Assembly: GCF_018531465.1 (NCBI RefSeq)
Contig: NZ_JAHDTF010000004.1
Coordinates: 411,608-475,607 of the forward strand
Length of the DNA: 64,000 nt
Direction of reading: 5' to 3'
Origin: Sphaerisporangium fuscum
GTDB taxonomy: Bacteria; Actinomycetota; Actinomycetes; Streptosporangiales; Streptosporangiaceae
The translations under genes and the position numbers were made by a program. The notes below the pieces were generated by a model. The model worked only from the letters and a program-made list of their open reading frames with translations. It ran no database searches and was not told where the DNA came from. Shown here in pieces: positions 60,559 through 64,000 of this stretch; the stretch's first letter is position 1; each line of letters opens with the position of its first letter.

Positions 60559-61748
60559 ACGCCGCTCCTCTGGGGCGCGGGCAGCACGGCGTGTACGCGG
60601 AAGCCGCTGCCGGGGGAGGGGCCGACGCTGAACGTGCCGCCGACGGACAGAGCACGCTCCCGCATGCCGACCAGCCCGTGCCCGGCGCTCTCGGAGCCGG
60701 GTGGCGCGGCGGCGCCGCCCGCGCCGTCGTCGGTGACGTCGATGGTCAGGTCGCGGTTGCCGTAGCTGATCCGTACGAGCGCCGACGCCTGTCTGGCGTG
60801 CTTGTTGACGTTCGTCAGCGCCTCCTGGACGACCCGGAAGGCGGTCAGCTCCACGGGGGACGGCAGCGGGCGGGGGGTGCCCTCGAGATGGCAGTCGACC
60901 TTGAGCCCGGCCGCGGTGAACGACGTGATCAGCTCGGGCAGCCGGTCGAGGCCCGGCGCCGGCTCGGTCGGCAGTTCCTCGGCGGCGCCCGGCTGGCGCA
61001 GCAGCCCCACCGTGGTGCGCAGCTCCTCCAGCGCGGCCTTCCCCGCCTGCCGGACGTGGCCGAGGGCCTCGCGGGCCTGGCGCGGCTCGTCGTCCAGGAC
61101 GTGCGAGGCGACCTGGGCCTGGACGTTGATGAGCGAGATGTGATGGGCGAGGACGTCGTGCAGCTCTCTGGCGATGCGCAGCCGCTCCTCCATCACCCGC
61201 CGCTGCGCCTCCTCCTCCCGGGTCTGTTCGGCCCGGAGCGCGCGTTCCTCTATCGCCGCGATGTAGGCGCGGCGGCTGCGCAGGCCCTCCCCGGCGGCGG
61301 TCGCCATCACGATCCAGGCGGTCTGCCCGATGAGGTCCGGCGCGAGCGAGTCGGGGGCGAAGGCGACGCGGGCGGCGGCGAGGACCAGCCCGGTGAGCAC
61401 CGCGGCCCGCCACGAGACGCGGCGCGGGCGATGTGTGGCCAGGGTGGCCAGCGCCACCGCCGCGAGGAGGTCGAGGGAGTTCCTGGCTCCGCCTTGCACG
61501 ATCAGGTGCGTGACCAGGCCCGCCACGTTCACGGCCAGGACGGCCCCGGGCCACGTGCGGCGGAACACCAGCGCCACACCCATCGCCACGGCGACGGCCA
61601 CGGTGGGCCAGCTCAGAGGGTGGGCGCTCTGATAATGCCGCGACGGCGGGGCCATGATCGTCCCCGCGAGGAGGAACACGGCGATGGCGGTGTCCACCAG
61701 GTAGGGCCGGGAACGTACGGCGTCCCGCACCGCGGTCACACGACTCAC
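60555..61748 (-). CDS. Sensor histidine kinase (HisKA_3 class)
   Basis: A 397-residue kinase with four to five N-terminal helices (to ~155), a dimerisation segment with His197 in RIARELHDVLAHHISL, and a C-terminal HATPase (QEALTNVNKHARQ, DDGAGG, GHGLVGMRERA). It is coupled to the NarL-type regulator by an ATGA overlap. It is the first gene of this minus-strand unit. Confidence 0.9.
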   Translation of the reverse strand: MSRVTAVRDAVRSRPYLVDTAIAVFLLAGTIMAPPSRHYQSAHPLSWPTVAVAVAMGVALVFRRTWPGAVLAVNVAGLVTHLIVQGGARNSLDLLAAVALATLATHRPRRVSWRAAVLTGLVLAAARVAFAPDSLAPDLIGQTAWIVMATAAGEGLRSRRAYIAAIEERALRAEQTREEEAQRRVMEERLRIARELHDVLAHHISLINVQAQVASHVLDDEPRQAREALGHVRQAGKAALEELRTTVGLLRQPGAAEELPTEPAPGLDRLPELITSFTAAGLKVDCHLEGTPRPLPSPVELTAFRVVQEALTNVNKHARQASALVRISYGNRDLTIDVTDDGAGGAAAPPGSESAGHGLVGMRERALSVGGTFSVGPSPGSGFRVHAVLPAPQRSGV

Positions 61749-62025
61749 GGCCCTAGGTTATGCACCTTCCGGCCTCGGCCTCCTCGTACCTGGGGACAGT
61801 ACGCGGCTACGGCGATCGCAGTACGGGGCGAACTCGCCGGTCCCGAAACGTCGGGAACATTTGACCCGACGGTGAACACGGCTTTCTCCGCCCCGGGTGC
61901 AGTGTTGGTGCAGGTCACTCATTCGTACGGGTCAGGGTGACGGGCGGCCCGGCGGTCCCTCGCCTCGAGGTCAAGGCGCTCCCGCGGCAAGGCGGCCGGT
62001 CGCGGGCGAGGAGTGAGGAGAGGAC

Positions 62026-62847
62026 ATGGCCGAACCGAGGAAGGCTCCGCGCCTGGTCGGTGAGCTGGCCGCCGAGTTCGCCGGCACGGCGATCCTGATC
62101 CTTTTCGGCACGGCGGTGGTCGCCCAGGTGGTCGCGGCCGGCGTCGGCGACCACGACAGCGTCGCCTGGGCGTGGGGGCTCGGCGTCACGTTCGGCGTCT
62201 ACACCGCGGGCCGGCTCAGCGGGGCGCACCTCAACCCCGCCGTCACCCTCGCGCTGGCCGTGTTCAAGGGCTTCGCGTGGCGCAAGGTGCTGCCGTACTC
62301 GCTCGCGCAGACCGTGGGCGCCTTCGTGGCCGCGCTGATCGTGCGGTGGAACTACTCCGAGGTGCTCGCCAAGGCCGACCCCGGTCTCACCGTCAAGACC
62401 CAGGTGGTGTTCTCCACCCTGCCCGGCAACGGCGTCCTGCCCGTGCGCGAGTGGGGCGCCTTCCGCGACCAGGTGATCGGCACGGCGATCCTGCTGTTCC
62501 TGATCCTCGCGCTGACGGACCTGAACAACACCCCGCCGTCGGCCGGCCTCGCCCCGTTCGTGATCGGGCTCGTCGTCGTGGCGATCGGCATGGCCTGGGG
62601 GACGGACGCGGGGTACGCGATCAACCCGGCGCGTGACTTCGGCCCGCGTCTCGCCTCGTTCCTGACGGGGTACGAGACCGCTTGGCGAGATCAGTACGGC
62701 CACCTCTATTTCTGGGTGCCCATCGTGGCGCCGCTGGTCGGCGGCGTGCTCGGGGCCGGCCTGTACCAGGTGCTCGTCGGCCGGTTCCTGCCCGTGGCCG
62801 CCGAGCAGGAACCGGGACGCGTCCCCACCGAGCCCGAGGCCGTGTGA
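62026..62847 (+). CDS. glpF: Glycerol facilitator (MIP/aquaglyceroporin family)
   Basis: A 273-residue membrane channel with the two NPA boxes (SGAHLNPAVT and GYAINPARDFGPRL). The Asp after the second box (ARD) is the marker of glycerol-conducting GlpF rather than water-only aquaporins. Six helices plus two half-helices. ATG 62026 has GGAGAGG upstream. It is followed 69 bases downstream by glpK, forming a glycerol uptake operon. Confidence 0.93.
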   Translation: MAEPRKAPRLVGELAAEFAGTAILILFGTAVVAQVVAAGVGDHDSVAWAWGLGVTFGVYTAGRLSGAHLNPAVTLALAVFKGFAWRKVLPYSLAQTVGAFVAALIVRWNYSEVLAKADPGLTVKTQVVFSTLPGNGVLPVREWGAFRDQVIGTAILLFLILALTDLNNTPPSAGLAPFVIGLVVVAIGMAWGTDAGYAINPARDFGPRLASFLTGYETAWRDQYGHLYFWVPIVAPLVGGVLGAGLYQVLVGRFLPVAAEQEPGRVPTEPEAV

Positions 62848-62916
62848 AGGCGGGGGCGCCGCCGCTGACGGGATCCCGGCGCGCGGACACGCGAGTCGTA
62901 AAGGAGGCGACACTTC

Positions 62917-64000
62917 ATGCCTGACTTCGTCGGAGCAGTCGACCAGGGCACCACGAGCACCCGCTTCATGATCTTCGACCACGGCGGCAACGAGATCGCC
63001 ATCCACCAGCTGGAGCACCAGCAGATCCTGCCGCGGGCGGGGTGGGTCGAGCACAATCCCGTGGAGATCTGGGAGCGCACCCGGGCGGTGATCGAGACCA
63101 CGCTCGGCAAGACGGGCCTGTCGGCCGCCGACCTGGCCGCGCTCGGCGTCACCAACCAGCGCGAGACCACCGTGGTATGGAACCGCAGGACCGGCCGGCC
63201 CTACTACAACGCGATCGTCTGGCAGGACACCCGCACCGACCGCATCGCCAGCGCCCTGGACCGCGAGGGCAAGGGCGAGGTCATCCGCCGCAAGGCCGGC
63301 CTGCCGCCCGCCACCTACTTCTCCGGCGGCAAGATCCAGTGGATCCTGGAGAACGTCGAAGGCGTCCGCGAGGCCGCCGAGGCCGGGGAGGCGATCTTCG
63401 GCAACACCGACACCTGGCTGCTGTGGAACCTCACCGGCGGCACCGACGGCGGCGTCCACGTCACCGACCCCACCAACGCCGGCCGCACCATGCTCATGAA
63501 CCTGGAGACCCTCGACTGGGACGACGAACTGCTGTCGTTCTTCGGCGTCCCCCGGGCCATGCTGCCGCAGATCACGCCCTCGTCGTATCCCGACCTGTAC
63601 GGCGTCACGCGGTCGGCCGGGCCGCTGCACGGCGAGGTGCCGCTGTCGGGAGACCTCGGCGACCAGCAGGCCGCCACCGTCGGCCAGGTCTGCTTCTCCC
63701 CCGGCGAGGCCAAGAACACCTACGGCACCGGCAACTTCCTGCTGCTCAACACCGGCACCGAGCTGGTCCGCTCCAAGCACGGCCTGCTCACCACCGTGGG
63801 CTACCAGTTCGGCGACGACAAGCCGGTCTACGCCCTGGAGGGCTCCATCGCGGTCACCGGATCGGCCGTCCAATGGCTGCGCGACCAGCTCGGCATCATC
63901 TCCGGCGCCTCCCAGAGCGAGTCACTCGCCCGCCAGGTCGAGGACAACGGCGGCGTCTACTTCGTCCCGGCCTTCTCCGGCCTGTTCGCCCCCTACTGGC
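62917..64000 (+). CDS. glpK: Glycerol kinase (3' partial)
   Basis: This frame runs to the window end without a stop (361 residues seen of ~500). It phosphorylates glycerol to glycerol-3-phosphate, trapping it in the cell. FGGY-family marks are clear: [16 protein letters not shown] at the N-terminus, [20 protein letters not shown], and [17 protein letters not shown] 62917 has AAAGGAGG upstream. It is transcribed with glpF. No regulator gene for the operon is in the window. Confidence 0.95.
   Translation, partial: MPDFVGAVDQGTTSTRFMIFDHGGNEIAIHQLEHQQILPRAGWVEHNPVEIWERTRAVIETTLGKTGLSAADLAALGVTNQRETTVVWNRRTGRPYYNAIVWQDTRTDRIASALDREGKGEVIRRKAGLPPATYFSGGKIQWILENVEGVREAAEAGEAIFGNTDTWLLWNLTGGTDGGVHVTDPTNAGRTMLMNLETLDWDDELLSFFGVPRAMLPQITPSSYPDLYGVTRSAGPLHGEVPLSGDLGDQQAATVGQVCFSPGEAKNTYGTGNFLLLNTGTELVRSKHGLLTTVGYQFGDDKPVYALEGSIAVTGSAVQWLRDQLGIISGASQSESLARQVEDNGGVYFVPAFSGLFAPYW

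Noticed and set aside
61915..63873. A 652-residue open frame on the minus strand
   Set aside because: It is antisense to glpF and glpK, whose motifs are unmistakable. Its composition is typical of a shadow frame.

Overview
The window is very GC-rich (third codon positions almost all G or C), with many GTG starts, frequent 4-base ATGA/GTGA start-stop overlaps, and actinomycete families such as DUF397, DUF6458, DUF4235, SCO6745-type, MacS-type kinase and WhiJ/AbaA-like sets. This fits a filamentous actinomycete, plausibly a Streptosporangiaceae relative (inference). There is no IS element, integrase, CRISPR array, rRNA or replication origin. One tRNA (Lys, CTT) is present. It reads as ordinary chromosomal arm sequence rich in accessory functions.

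Layout. 0-8.3 kb: a GlxA-type AraC regulator cut by the window edge, a TetR regulator, an overlapping phosphopantetheinyl transferase / metallophosphoesterase pair that looks like mycobacterial PptT/PptH, an ABC-F ATPase, an NlpC/P60 wall hydrolase, and a membrane Ser/Thr kinase whose outside domain is a glycoside-hydrolase-6 fold that appears to have lost its catalytic acids. 8.5-15.3 kb: a beta-galactoside locus (binding protein, two permeases, LacI regulator, GH42 enzyme) with two LacI palindromes in the divergent promoter region. 15.3-20.6 kb: an MBL-fold hydrolase, small membrane proteins, a MacRS-like two-component system, and a Thr/Pro-rich surface protein whose ribosome-binding site lies in a hairpin.

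20.6-29.4 kb is a dense block of small stress-type proteins: DUF6458, ChaB, an LEA-like 11-mer repeat protein, DUF4235, a membrane-tailed SDR, GT9, BON, a phosphoesterase, a GPGG small membrane protein, DUF6328, DUF1360, a nucleotidyltransferase and a PRC-barrel protein. At least five promoters here match a sigma-B-like pattern, GTTT (or GTTA) - 14/15 bases - GGGTAG or a one-base variant, so the block probably forms one stress regulon. tRNA-Lys follows.

29.7-36.2 kb: an SCO6745-type gene, then a second sugar-uptake operon (binding protein, two permeases, Gfo/Idh/MocA dehydrogenase) under a ROK repressor. Neither sugar operon encodes an ATPase, so a shared MsiK-like ATPase elsewhere is expected. 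36.2-39.7 kb: a WhiJ/AbaA-like developmental cluster (RsbW-like ATPase, two DUF397 proteins, XRE/DUF5753 regulator, DUF574 methyltransferase) with two copies of a palindrome around TGTGAAWCACA. 39.8-45.1 kb: an IclR-P450-hydrolase unit, another RsbW-like ATPase, and a Tat-exported PhoD phosphatase with a possible Pho box. 45.3-49.3 kb: a coiled-coil protein, a cupin, an ArsB/NhaD-type transporter broken by an in-frame amber codon, a CBS protein and two small membrane proteins. 49.3-53.8 kb: AraC, MarR, AraC and TetR regulators, an alpha/beta hydrolase and a DoxX protein with clear operators. 53.9-64 kb: a ClpX-zinc-finger/HTH protein, a sugar dehydrogenase-isomerase pair, an AcrB-like RND exporter beside a two-component system, and the start of a glycerol operon (glpF-glpK), with glpK cut by the window end.
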